Positions 23,781 to 31,795 of a stretch of DNA of 64,000 nucleotides are shown here, one piece after another. The translations under genes and the position numbers were made by a program. The stretch is from Anaerolineales bacterium (GTDB lineage Bacteria; Chloroflexota; Anaerolineae; Anaerolineales; UBA11579): contig JAHBVB010000002.1 of assembly GCA_019637805.1 (NCBI GenBank), positions 389,981 through 453,980 of the forward strand. The letters are read 5' to 3'. The stretch's first letter is position 1. Every line of letters starts with the position of its first letter. The notes below the pieces were generated by a model. It saw nothing but the letters and a program-made list of their open reading frames with translations, had not been told where the DNA came from and made no database searches.

Positions 23781-26002
23781 GCGCCATCGGCAAATCGGCC
23801 CAGCGGGTTGACGCCCGCGGCAAGGTCACCGGCCAGACGCTGTACCCGGGCGACATCAACTATCCCGGCCAGCTGTATGGCAAGGTGCTGTTTGCCAACC
23901 GGCCGCACGCCCGCATCCTCTCCATCAACACCGGCCCCGCCGAGGCTCTGCCTGGCGTGGTGGCGGTCTTCACCGCCGCCGATGTGCCGGTCAACGAATA
24001 CGGCCTGATCTACACCGACCAGCCGGTGCTGTGCGGCCCAGGCTCCAGCAAGCCGCACGCCGACCGCGTGCGCTTTGTGGGCGACCAGGTGGCCTTTATC
24101 GTTGCCGAGAGCGAGGCCATCGCTGCCAGGGCGCGTGACCTGATCCAGGTGGAATACGAAGACCTGCCTGTGATCGGGGATGTCTTCCAGGCCGAGCAGC
24201 CGCAGGCCTTTGTGCTGCACCCGGAGAAAGACAGCAACACCTTCGTGCAGTACCGCGTGCGCCAGGGCGATGTGGAGGCCGGCTTTGCCGCAGCCGACGT
24301 GATCGTCGAGGGCGAGTACCACACGCCGGTGCAGGAGCATGCCTACCTGGCGCCCGAATCCGGCCTGGCCTATATCGATGACGAAGGCCGGGTTACTGTG
24401 GAAGTCGCCGGGCAGTGGGCGCATGAAGAGCGCCTGGCTGTGGCCCATGCCCTGGGTCTGCCTGAAGAGCAGGTGCGCGTGATCCACCCGGCGATTGGCG
24501 GCGCCTTTGGCGGCCGCGAGGACATGTCCATCCAGATCGTGCTGGCGCTGGCCGCCTGGCGCCTGGCGCAGCGCGGCGTGCCGCGCCCGGTCAAGCTGAT
24601 CTGGTCGCGGGCTGAGTCGATGATCGGCCACCACAAGCGCCACGCCTATACTCTGCGCGCCAAGTGGGGTGCCACGCGTGCGGGCAAGATCGTGGCTGCA
24701 CAGTGCGAGCTGATCGCGGATGGCGGCGCGTACATTTATACATCCACCAAGGTGCTGGGCAATGCGACCTTGATGAGCATTGGCCCCTACCTGATCCCCA
24801 ACGTCAAGATCGATGCGCGGGCCGTCTTCACCAACAATGTGCCCGGCGGCGCCTTCCGCGGCTTTGGCGGCCCGCAGGGCGCTTTTGCCGCCGAGACGCA
24901 GGTCAACAAACTGGCCGCCGCGCTGGGCATGGACCCCATCGAGCTGCGCATGCGCAACATCGCCCGCGATGGCGATGTACTTTTCTTCCAATCCCCGCTG
25001 CCCAAAGGCTCCAGCATGGACAAAGTCGTGGAGCAGGGCGCCCAGGCGGCGGGCTGGTCGCGGGCTGCGGCGGGCTGGCAACGTGACGCAGCCCGCTGGC
25101 CGCAGCTGCCGCCGGTCGCCGGCGCGCACATCAAGCGTGGCGTGGGCTTCGCTTCCGGCTTCAAGAATGTGGGCTTTTCCTTCGGCTTCCCGGAGCGCTG
25201 CTACGCTACCGTGGAACTGCACGGCGATGCGCACATCGAGCGCGCCGTGGTTCACCATGCCGGCTCAGACGTGGGCCAGGGCGCCCACACCGTCTTCCAG
25301 CAGATGGCTGCCGAAGCGCTGGACCTGCCGCTGGAGAAGGTCGAGATGGTTGTGGCCGATACGGCCGTCACCGGTGACTCGGGCAGCGCCTCGGCTTCAC
25401 GGCTGACCTTCATGGCGGGCAACGCCATCCGCGGCGCGGCCCAGCAAGCTTTGCAGCAATGGGCCAATGAAGAGCGCCCGGCGATTGCCGAATACAAATA
25501 TGTGCCGCCCGCCACTACACCGCTGGACCCCGAAACCGGGGCCACTGACCCCAACTTCGCCTGCGGCTATGTGGCCGAGGCGGTGGCGGTGGAAGTGGAC
25601 ACCGAGACCGGCCATGTGCACATTACCGATGTGCTCTGCGCAGACGATGTCGGCAAGGCCATCAACCCACAGCAAATCATCGGCCAGATCGAGGGCGGCG
25701 TGGTGCAGGCCGCCGGCTATGCGATCATGGAAGATTTCATCCAGCAGGACGGCTACGTCAAAACACCTTTCTTCTCCAATTATTTGATCCCCACTGTGCT
25801 GGATGTGCCAGACCGGGTTGAATCGCTGATTTTGGAATACCCCGACCCCGAAGGCGCCTGGGGTTTGCGCGGCATGGCCGAAATGCCGTTGATCCCACTG
25901 GCCCCGGCGGTCATCGCCGCGGTGCATGACGCCACCGGCGTGTGGATCGACCGCTTCCCGCTCACCCCGCAACGCGTCCTGGCGGCCCTGGGCAAGCTCT
26001 AA
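23777..26002 (+). CDS. Xanthine dehydrogenase family molybdopterin-binding subunit
   Basis: A 741-residue catalytic subunit. [15 protein letters not shown] and [17 protein letters not shown] are molybdopterin-site motifs of the xanthine-dehydrogenase type, and the C-terminal GLRGMAEMP retains the catalytic glutamate. The copper/selenium active-site loop of form I CO dehydrogenase was not seen, so CO oxidation is unlikely. The likely substrate is a purine or other N-heterocycle or aldehyde. The start at 23777 overlaps the preceding stop codon; a longer frame only covers the previous gene. A mocA-like gene 1.1 kb downstream could cytidylate the cofactor. Confidence 0.93.
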   Translation: MSAIGKSAQRVDARGKVTGQTLYPGDINYPGQLYGKVLFANRPHARILSINTGPAEALPGVVAVFTAADVPVNEYGLIYTDQPVLCGPGSSKPHADRVRFVGDQVAFIVAESEAIAARARDLIQVEYEDLPVIGDVFQAEQPQAFVLHPEKDSNTFVQYRVRQGDVEAGFAAADVIVEGEYHTPVQEHAYLAPESGLAYIDDEGRVTVEVAGQWAHEERLAVAHALGLPEEQVRVIHPAIGGAFGGREDMSIQIVLALAAWRLAQRGVPRPVKLIWSRAESMIGHHKRHAYTLRAKWGATRAGKIVAAQCELIADGGAYIYTSTKVLGNATLMSIGPYLIPNVKIDARAVFTNNVPGGAFRGFGGPQGAFAAETQVNKLAAALGMDPIELRMRNIARDGDVLFFQSPLPKGSSMDKVVEQGAQAAGWSRAAAGWQRDAARWPQLPPVAGAHIKRGVGFASGFKNVGFSFGFPERCYATVELHGDAHIERAVVHHAGSDVGQGAHTVFQQMAAEALDLPLEKVEMVVADTAVTGDSGSASASRLTFMAGNAIRGAAQQALQQWANEERPAIAEYKYVPPATTPLDPETGATDPNFACGYVAEAVAVEVDTETGHVHITDVLCADDVGKAINPQQIIGQIEGGVVQAAGYAIMEDFIQQDGYVKTPFFSNYLIPTVLDVPDRVESLILEYPDPEGAWGLRGMAEMPLIPLAPAVIAAVHDATGVWIDRFPLTPQRVLAALGKL

Positions 26003-26005
26003 GCC

Positions 26006-26911
26006 TTGGCCTTTTTCAAGCGCTTCTTCCGCGATGAACAGCGCCGCTTGGACGCCGGCGTGTGGGAAGCGCTGCCGGGCGAAGTCGTACGCCTGAGCGA
26101 CGGGGCCACCTATTATCAGCAGGTCGGGCCGGCGCGCGGTCGGCCAGTCATCCTGATCCACGGTTTTTCCGTCCCCCAGTTCATCTGGGATCCGACCTTC
26201 GATGCGCTGGCTGCGGCCGGCCTGCATGTCATCCGCTACGACCTCTTCGGCCGCGGCTACTCCGACCGGCCGCTGCAGCCTTACGACAAGGCTCTGTTCA
26301 TGCGCCAATTGGCGGAGCTGATGGATGCGCTCAAGCTGCCGCGGGCAGACCTGGTGGCGCTCTCGATGGGCGGGCCGCTGGCCGCCGAATTCGCCTTTCG
26401 TTTTCCCAAGCGCGTCGCCAAATTGGCTCTGATCGACCCGGCGGGCTTTGAGCTGGGGCTGCCACCCGCGGTGCAAGCTCTGCGCCTGCCGCTGGTCGGC
26501 GAGCTGGCCCTGGGCGTGTTGGGCCGCTTCGGGCGGCGCAGCCTGATCGAGAGCATGCTCACGGACTTTTACCAGCCCAGCCAGGTGATGCTGGACTATT
26601 TTGTGCCGCGCTACCAGGAGCAGATGCAGTACCGGGGGTTCAAGCGCGCCATACTCTCCACTTTCCGCCGCGGCCTGCTGGACGAAGATCTGCAGGTCTA
26701 CCAACGGCTGGGGCAGGGCGGCAAGCCGGTTTTGCTGGTCTGGGGCGAGCACGACCAGACCGTGCCGTTTCACCACCATCAGACTTTCCAGCAGCTGGTG
26801 CCTCAGGCCGAGTTTCACGCCATCCCGGCCGCCGGCCACCTGCCGCATTTTGAGCGCCCTGAACTGGTCAACCCGCTGCTGGTTGAGTTTCTCGCTCGCA
26901 CGCCAGCCTGA
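26006..26911 (+). CDS. Alpha/beta-hydrolase
   Basis: A 301-residue hydrolase with a complete triad pattern: nucleophile Ser in ALSMGGPLA (about residue 116), Asp in GEHDQTVPF, and His in AGHLPHFERPE; the oxyanion-side motif is LIHGFS. It starts with TTG at 26006, four bases after the molybdopterin subunit gene, so it is probably the last gene of that operon. Its product resembles meta-cleavage-product or ester hydrolases, which would fit a heterocycle degradation pathway, but the substrate is unknown. Confidence 0.87.
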   Translation: MAFFKRFFRDEQRRLDAGVWEALPGEVVRLSDGATYYQQVGPARGRPVILIHGFSVPQFIWDPTFDALAAAGLHVIRYDLFGRGYSDRPLQPYDKALFMRQLAELMDALKLPRADLVALSMGGPLAAEFAFRFPKRVAKLALIDPAGFELGLPPAVQALRLPLVGELALGVLGRFGRRSLIESMLTDFYQPSQVMLDYFVPRYQEQMQYRGFKRAILSTFRRGLLDEDLQVYQRLGQGGKPVLLVWGEHDQTVPFHHHQTFQQLVPQAEFHAIPAAGHLPHFERPELVNPLLVEFLARTPA

Positions 26912-26913
26912 CC

Positions 26914-26967
26914 TGTCATTGCGTCGTCGCCCCAGCGCTTCGCGCTGGTACACTCCTCGCAATGACA
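26914..26967. repeat. Short inverted-repeat element A
   Basis: The ends TGTCATTGCG (26914-26923) and CGCAATGACA (26958-26967) are perfect inverted repeats. The centre contains a second palindrome, AGCGCTTCGCGCT. The whole 54-bp unit can fold into a hairpin. It lies just after the alpha/beta-hydrolase stop codon. Confidence 0.8.
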
Positions 26968-26976
26968 ACAACCTTG

Positions 26977-27060
26977 TGTCATCCTGAACAGCGTGCTCGT
27001 TGCAGGCCACGCAATGACGAAAGCGCTATGCGGGGATCCTTCACTGCGCTCAGGATGACA
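26977..27060. repeat. Short inverted-repeat element B
   Basis: The ends TGTCATCCTGA (26977-26987) and TCAGGATGACA (27050-27060) are perfect inverted repeats around an 84-bp unit. An internal ACGCAATGACG matches the end of element A, so B appears to contain part of an A-type element. It lies directly upstream of the mocA-like gene. Confidence 0.8.
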
Positions 27061-27086
27061 CGCATTGATCATGACGAAGTTGCGCT

Positions 27087-27677
27087 ATGCCTAACCATGT
27101 AGCCGGCATCCTGCTCGCTGCCGGGGAGTCCAAACGTCTGGGTCAGCCCAAGCAGCTGCTCGATTGGAAGGGCAAGCCTTTCGTGCGCCAGGTGGCCGAA
27201 ACAGCACTGGCCTCGCTGCTCGACTCCGTGATCGTGGTCACCGGCGCGGCCGCCGCCGAAGTCAGCGCGGCGTTGGACGGCCTGCCTGTCACCCTGGTGC
27301 ACAACCCGCGCTTCGCCGAAGGTCAAAGCACTTCCGTGCAGGCCGGGCTGGCGGCCCTGCCGCCGCAGGCGCGTGCGGCGCTTTTCCTGGTCAGCGACCA
27401 GCCGCAGCTGCCCGTGGCGCTGATCGACACGTTGCGCGCCCAGCATGCCGCCAGCAGCGCGCCGATCGTGGCCACCCTGGTGGATGACCAGCGCAGCAAC
27501 CCGGTGCTCTTCGACCGCGTCACTTTTCCTCACTTCGCTGAGCTGCAGGGCGACGTGGGCGGCCGCGCCCTGTTCTCCCGTTTCCAAGTTACCTGGGTGC
27601 CGTGGCTGGATGCTTCACTCTCGATAGACGTGGACACCCTCGAGGACTACGAGCGGCTTAAGCGCGCCGCAGGCTAG
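27087..27677 (+). CDS. mocA: MobA-like nucleotidyltransferase, probably molybdenum cofactor cytidylyltransferase
   Basis: A 196-residue NTP-transferase. GILLAAGESKRLGQPKQLL is the nucleotide-binding loop; FLVSDQPQLP and RSNPVLFDR followed by LQGDVGGRALF are typical of MocA/YgfJ enzymes that make the cytosine-dinucleotide form of the cofactor for xanthine-dehydrogenase-type enzymes. The adjacent xdh-like operon supports that assignment over MobA. The gene is separated from that operon by the two inverted-repeat elements. Confidence 0.85.
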   Translation: MPNHVAGILLAAGESKRLGQPKQLLDWKGKPFVRQVAETALASLLDSVIVVTGAAAAEVSAALDGLPVTLVHNPRFAEGQSTSVQAGLAALPPQARAALFLVSDQPQLPVALIDTLRAQHAASSAPIVATLVDDQRSNPVLFDRVTFPHFAELQGDVGGRALFSRFQVTWVPWLDASLSIDVDTLEDYERLKRAAG

Positions 27678-27683
27678 CACAGG

Positions 27684-27689
27684 TACAAT
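27684..27689 (+). promoter_or_regulatory. -10 box directly upstream of thpR
   Basis: TACAAT ends 7 bases before the thpR ATG at 27697, with no ribosome binding site. Confidence 0.5.
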
Positions 27690-27696
27690 CCGGCCC

Positions 27697-28281
27697 ATGT
27701 CCCTGACCCGCGCCTTCGTCGCCCTTGAAATGCCTGAGCCTATGCAACGCGAGCTGCATAAGCTGGCGCTGCCCATCCAGCGCCAAATGAAAGACTTGCC
27801 CCTGCGCTGGGTGCAGATCCCCAACATCCACCTGACCCTCAAATTCCTAGGGCCGGTCGCGCCGGAGCAGATTGCTCAGATCGGCCCGCGGCTGCAGGCT
27901 TTGGCGGCTCAAACGCCGCCGCTGCCGGTGCACATCGCCGCCGTCGGCGCTTTTCCCAATGCGGCGCAACCGCGCGTGCTGTGGGCCGGCTTGGAAACCC
28001 CGCCGGAGCTGCATGACCTGCAGGCCAGCCTGGAGCGAGAATTGGTCGCCCTGGGCTTCCCGGCCGAGCCGCACCCCTTCCGCCCGCACCTCACTCTGGC
28101 GCGCGTGCGCCGGGAACATCGCCCGGCCAACATCAAACGCATCAGTGAAATGCTGGCTGAGGCCAGGGTCAACCCGCCGCAAAGCATTGCACTGGACAGC
28201 CTGGCCCTGTTTAGCAGCGACCTCAAACCGGGCGGCTCCGTGTATACTCCTTTGGTACGCAGTGCACTTGTTGGAAATTAG
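27697..28281 (+). CDS. thpR: RNA 2',3'-cyclic phosphodiesterase (2H family)
   Basis: A 194-residue 2H phosphoesterase. The two HxT motifs are His45 (HLTLKFLG) and His131 (HLTLARVR), spaced as in the ThpR/LigT family, which opens 2',3'-cyclic phosphates on RNA ends. It appears to be transcribed from a promoter directly at its start codon and is followed 5 bases later by rsfS. Confidence 0.93.
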   Translation: MSLTRAFVALEMPEPMQRELHKLALPIQRQMKDLPLRWVQIPNIHLTLKFLGPVAPEQIAQIGPRLQALAAQTPPLPVHIAAVGAFPNAAQPRVLWAGLETPPELHDLQASLERELVALGFPAEPHPFRPHLTLARVRREHRPANIKRISEMLAEARVNPPQSIALDSLALFSSDLKPGGSVYTPLVRSALVGN

Positions 28282-28286
28282 GAGTT

Positions 28287-28640
28287 TTGGATCTATTGGA
28301 ACCGATTGAACTGGCCCGCAACCTGGCGGAAACCCTGGAAGACAAAAAAGGCGAGGACATCATCCTGCTCGACCTGCAGGAACTGGCCCCGCTCAGTGAT
28401 TATTTTGTGATCTGCTCCGGCAGCAGCGACCGCACGATCAAAGCCCTGATGGATGCGGCGGTGGACGTTGCCCGCGAGAATTTCAAAGTCAAGCCGCGCC
28501 GCGAGGGCAAGCCGGAAGAAGGCTGGCTGTTGGCCGACTACGGCTCCGTGGTCGTGCATGTCTTCTCCAACCACCAGCGCGAGTACTACCGCTTGGAAGA
28601 CCTCTGGTCCGAAGCTAAGGTGTTGTTGCACGTGCAATAG
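28287..28640 (+). CDS. rsfS: Ribosomal silencing factor RsfS
   Basis: A 117-residue RsfS/Iojap-family protein that binds ribosomal protein uL14 and blocks subunit joining in slow growth. LDLQELAPLSDYFVICSGSSDRTIKA-type sequence (residues 29-54), EGWLLADYGSVVVHVF and REYYRLEDLW are hallmarks. A TTG at 28287 is used as the start; an in-frame TTG at 28296 gives better spacing from the AGGAG at 28280-28284 and is also possible. A strong terminator follows. Confidence 0.94.
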   Translation: MDLLEPIELARNLAETLEDKKGEDIILLDLQELAPLSDYFVICSGSSDRTIKALMDAAVDVARENFKVKPRREGKPEEGWLLADYGSVVVHVFSNHQREYYRLEDLWSEAKVLLHVQ

Positions 28641-28649
28641 CCAACAAAA

Positions 28650-28676
28650 AACGGGCCATTGGCCCGTTTTTTTTTT
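28650..28676. terminator. Bidirectional intrinsic terminator between rsfS and ndk
   Basis: An 8-bp stem (AACGGGCC/GGCCCGTT, loop ATT) is followed by ten T residues on the plus strand and by six T residues on the minus strand. It can stop both convergent genes. Confidence 0.92.
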
Positions 28677-28678
28677 AC

Positions 28679-29140
28679 CTAATCGTCGTGGTCTTCGAAG
28701 ACCCAGCGGTCCACCGCACGCTTCCAGTCGACCAGTTCGTCTGAGTCGAACCACAGCTTGACCTCGCGTTCGCCGCTTTCCGGCTGGTCCGAGGCGTGCG
28801 TCAGGTTGCGACCCACCTCCAGGGCGAAGTCGTGGCGCAGGCTGCCCGGGGCCGCCTCCGTGGGCCGGGTGGCGCCCATCGTCTGGCGGATGGCCGCCAC
28901 CGCGTTGGGGCCTTCCCAGGCCATGGCCATCACCGGGCTGGAGGTAATGTACTTGATCAGGCCGTCGTAAAAGCCTTTGCCCTTGTGTTCGGCATAATGC
29001 TTTTCCGCCAGATCCTTGCTGACTTCAATGAATTTCGCGCCTACCAGGCGCAGGCCGCGGCGTTCCAGGCGGGAAATGACTTCGCCCACCAGACCGCGCT
29101 GCACACCATCGGGTTTTACCAGTACCAAACTGCGTTCCAA
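28679..29140 (-). CDS. ndk: Nucleoside diphosphate kinase
   Basis: A 153-residue kinase that passes phosphate between nucleoside di- and triphosphates through a phosphohistidine. MERSLVLVKPDGVQRGLVGEV and the active-site NLTHASDQPESGEREV (catalytic His) fix the family; MGATRPTEAAPGSLR is also conserved. It starts with TTG at 29140 behind a perfect GGAGG. Length is typical. Confidence 0.97.
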   Translation of the reverse strand: MERSLVLVKPDGVQRGLVGEVISRLERRGLRLVGAKFIEVSKDLAEKHYAEHKGKGFYDGLIKYITSSPVMAMAWEGPNAVAAIRQTMGATRPTEAAPGSLRHDFALEVGRNLTHASDQPESGEREVKLWFDSDELVDWKRAVDRWVFEDHDD

Positions 29141-29200
29141 AAGAGTCCTCCGAAATTAAAAATCTGTGGCCCAGCGGGCCAGCGTCGAATTCTACCAGCG

Positions 29201-31633
29201 CTAGAGCAGGTCTTCAGCCTGGGTATAGCACTCCAGGGCCTGGCTCAGCTGGTTATTGCGCATATAGGCGTCGCCCAACGCCTGCCACAAGGCAATCTGG
29301 TCCGGCTGCAGGCTGGCGGCGGCTTGCAGGTCGGCGATCACTTCCGCCAGCTGGCGCCGCCGCCGGGTTAGACCGTCATAGTGGCGCAGGGCCAACTGCA
29401 GGTCGCCGCCGTTCAGCGCCCGGCGGGCTTCCTGCAGCTGCTCCGGCGCGGCGCGGGTCGCCAGGGGTTCAGCCGCCTGTGCGGCTGAGCGGTGGGCCTG
29501 CTCGGCCAGCCGGTCGTTTGCTTCATCGGTTGCTGTGTCAGTCTCGGCGACCCCAGCTTCGTCCAGGCCAGCCAGCCAGTCTTCGATGGGCTGGGCTTCC
29601 TCTTCTATCCCGTTGGGGGCCAGCGGCTCGCTGGCAGCCTCTATCCCTGGATGGTCTTCCGTTTCCCAGGCCTCCGCTTTGGCCGCGGCCTCTTCGGTGC
29701 TCAGTTCCGCTTCCGGCACCCACTCGCTGGCGGGTTGGTGTTTGGGCGGACCGAGCTCATCCAACCAGTCCAGCTTCTTCAGCTCATTCTCTTCCGCCGG
29801 CGCGGGTTCAGACTCTGCAGGAGCGTTTTCTTCAGCTGGCTGGCCCTCGGCGTCCAGCGGTTTCAGCTCGCCGGTCTGCAAGCGCAATTCGTTCAGCCAG
29901 TCCGGCGTTTCTTCTAAGGCGCGTGGGGCCGGGGCGTCTGCCTGGGTTTCTTCAATTTCGGCGCTTAGCTCTTGCAGCCAGGAGGGCGTTTCCGCCTCGG
30001 CGGGGATTTCTGGCATTTCGGTGAAGATCTGGCGCAGGCTGTCGGTGGAAAGATCGTCTTCAGCTTGCGCTTCTGCGCTTCCCCGGTCGGGGTCTGCCGG
30101 GCTGGCCGCAGGGACATGCTCCGCCGCCTCAAATGCCGGCGGCGGGCCGCTGCTCTCGGCGGATCCCGGGGCCTCGTCCTGAGTGTCCAGGCTGTCCAGC
30201 CAGCTTAGGGCGGGGCTGGCGCTTTGCGGCTCCTCGGAGGGTGCTTCTACCTCTGGCGCCCAGTCCGGCTTGGCCAACTGGCGCTCCTCCGGCGTGGTCA
30301 GTAGTTCTTCTTCCTCGACGCCCTGGCTGGCCGCCAGGTTTTCCAGCCAGCTCAGGCTTTCCTCATCGTCCACGACTTGGGTGGCTTGGCTGTCGGGCAG
30401 GTCGGCTTCGTCCGCGGCTTCATCGGCTGCCGGCAGAGGTTCCTCGTCTTCCGGCAGGCTCGTGGGTTGCAGGCCGGCATCGCGCAGCTCTTCAGTCCAG
30501 CTCAGCTTGCGCGGCTGTGGCGCTTCGTCTTCCGGCAGATCGCCGGTTGTGTGCATGGCCGGCCCCAGCTCACGCAGCCAATCCGGCACGGCGTCTTCCA
30601 CCAGGGCGGCGGTGCCGCGTGTGCCGTACATCTGCAGCTGCTCATCTTCGCTGGCCACCGGGCCGGGCTCCAGGCTTTCCAGGCTCTCCAAGAGGGAGCT
30701 GGTGCGCCCGGCTTGCGGCTCTACCGGTGTCTCTTCAGCGCGAGCCGCGTCCTCGGCCTGGACTTCACCGTCTTCCATCTCTACGGAGAGCCAGTCCGGC
30801 AGGTCTTCCGTTTCAGAGCCTGCTACCTCAGCCGCATACGGGCTGGGGTTTTCCTCGTCTTCCAACTCGCGGGCCAATTTTTCCAGCATCACGCTGTCTG
30901 CGGGCACGTTGTCGACCGCCTCGCGCGTGTCGGTCTGGGCGGCGTACGGGTCCATCTCCTGCACCCGTTCCAGGTAAGGGGCCGCCTCAATATCACGCTG
31001 TTCACGGCCCAAGATCTCGGCCATGGCGCGGTTTGGGAACAGGCAATAAGGCATCTTTTCGATCAATTGCTGGCAAACCTGAATGGCTTCGTTTTGCCGC
31101 TGGCTTTTCAGCAGCATTTCGGCCAGCAGCACCTGCAGGTCCGGCCGCTCTGGGTCCTCGGCCAGCGCGCTACGCAGTTCAGTGATGGCCTGGTTGAACA
31201 GGTCGCCGTGGGCGTACATGCGCGCCAGGGCGCCGCGCGTCAGGCGCACCTTGGGCGGTGCATAGCCCTCGCGGGCGGTGTATAGCCGGCGCAGCTCGTC
31301 TTGCACCGCCCGGTTGGAGGGCTGCGCTTCAAAGGCGCGCTCCATGTGCCAGATGGCGGCATCCGCATCGCCGGCTTCTTCCCCCACGATGCTCATGCCG
31401 ATATGGGCGACGAAGTCATCCGGGCAGGAGGCCAGCACGCGCTGGAAGATGTCTGCAGCCTCTGTGTGCTGCTGCGCTTCCAGATAGGCCTTGGCCATTA
31501 AGCGATAGGTGGCGATGTTCTTGGGGAAGCGTTCCAGGATGTGGCGGCAGTGGGCTAGCGCTTCATTGGTCTGCCCAGCATCAATCAAGCTCTCGATCTG
31601 GCTTAGATAGGTTCGTAATGCAATTTCGGCCAC
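29201..31633 (-). CDS. Large TPR protein with an acidic linker carrying repeated WL motifs
   Basis: About 810 residues. The N-terminal third (to about residue 235) holds at least five tetratricopeptide-like repeats; another TPR pair forms the last 70 residues. Between them is a long acidic, probably disordered region with at least nine copies of a short motif of the form (D/S)W(L/T)xxL, e.g. PDWLREL, LSWLENL, PSWLQEL, PDWLNEL, LDWLDEL. Such motifs often mediate docking; the partner is unknown. The start GTG at 31633 has GGAG 6 bases upstream; a TTG at 31645 would overlap that site. There is no signal peptide. Confidence 0.75.
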   Translation of the reverse strand: MAEIALRTYLSQIESLIDAGQTNEALAHCRHILERFPKNIATYRLMAKAYLEAQQHTEAADIFQRVLASCPDDFVAHIGMSIVGEEAGDADAAIWHMERAFEAQPSNRAVQDELRRLYTAREGYAPPKVRLTRGALARMYAHGDLFNQAITELRSALAEDPERPDLQVLLAEMLLKSQRQNEAIQVCQQLIEKMPYCLFPNRAMAEILGREQRDIEAAPYLERVQEMDPYAAQTDTREAVDNVPADSVMLEKLARELEDEENPSPYAAEVAGSETEDLPDWLSVEMEDGEVQAEDAARAEETPVEPQAGRTSSLLESLESLEPGPVASEDEQLQMYGTRGTAALVEDAVPDWLRELGPAMHTTGDLPEDEAPQPRKLSWTEELRDAGLQPTSLPEDEEPLPAADEAADEADLPDSQATQVVDDEESLSWLENLAASQGVEEEELLTTPEERQLAKPDWAPEVEAPSEEPQSASPALSWLDSLDTQDEAPGSAESSGPPPAFEAAEHVPAASPADPDRGSAEAQAEDDLSTDSLRQIFTEMPEIPAEAETPSWLQELSAEIEETQADAPAPRALEETPDWLNELRLQTGELKPLDAEGQPAEENAPAESEPAPAEENELKKLDWLDELGPPKHQPASEWVPEAELSTEEAAAKAEAWETEDHPGIEAASEPLAPNGIEEEAQPIEDWLAGLDEAGVAETDTATDEANDRLAEQAHRSAAQAAEPLATRAAPEQLQEARRALNGGDLQLALRHYDGLTRRRRQLAEVIADLQAAASLQPDQIALWQALGDAYMRNNQLSQALECYTQAEDLL

Positions 31634-31700
31634 ATTGATCTCCAAAAAGTTAGTATGCCATCTCTCTAGGGATGACGCAAGCTGTAGTCGATCTGCTGGA

Positions 31701-31706
31701 TATAAT
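31701..31706 (+). promoter_or_regulatory. -10 box upstream of the ABC exporter genes
   Basis: A consensus TATAAT about 90 bases before the ATG at 31796. No convincing -35 was found. The leader between has no obvious hairpin. Confidence 0.4.
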
Positions 31707-31795
31707 CAGCCTCTTAGAAGAACGGAGAACTCAACTTTGCATAACATCCCCAACTCCACCGCGCTCAGCGGTCTGACAGTCCTCTAGCCACAGCC

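Noticed and set aside
23717-25258. 513-codon minus-strand frame over the molybdopterin subunit
   Set aside because: Shadow of a strongly supported plus-strand gene in high-GC DNA; no motifs.
23777-26002. Aerobic CO dehydrogenase large subunit
   Set aside because: The form I active-site loop was not seen, and the AFRGFGGPQ motif fits xanthine-dehydrogenase-type enzymes.
25397-27010. 537-codon minus-strand frame
   Set aside because: Spans the end of the molybdopterin subunit, the hydrolase gene and a repeat element; composition is typical of an antisense shadow.
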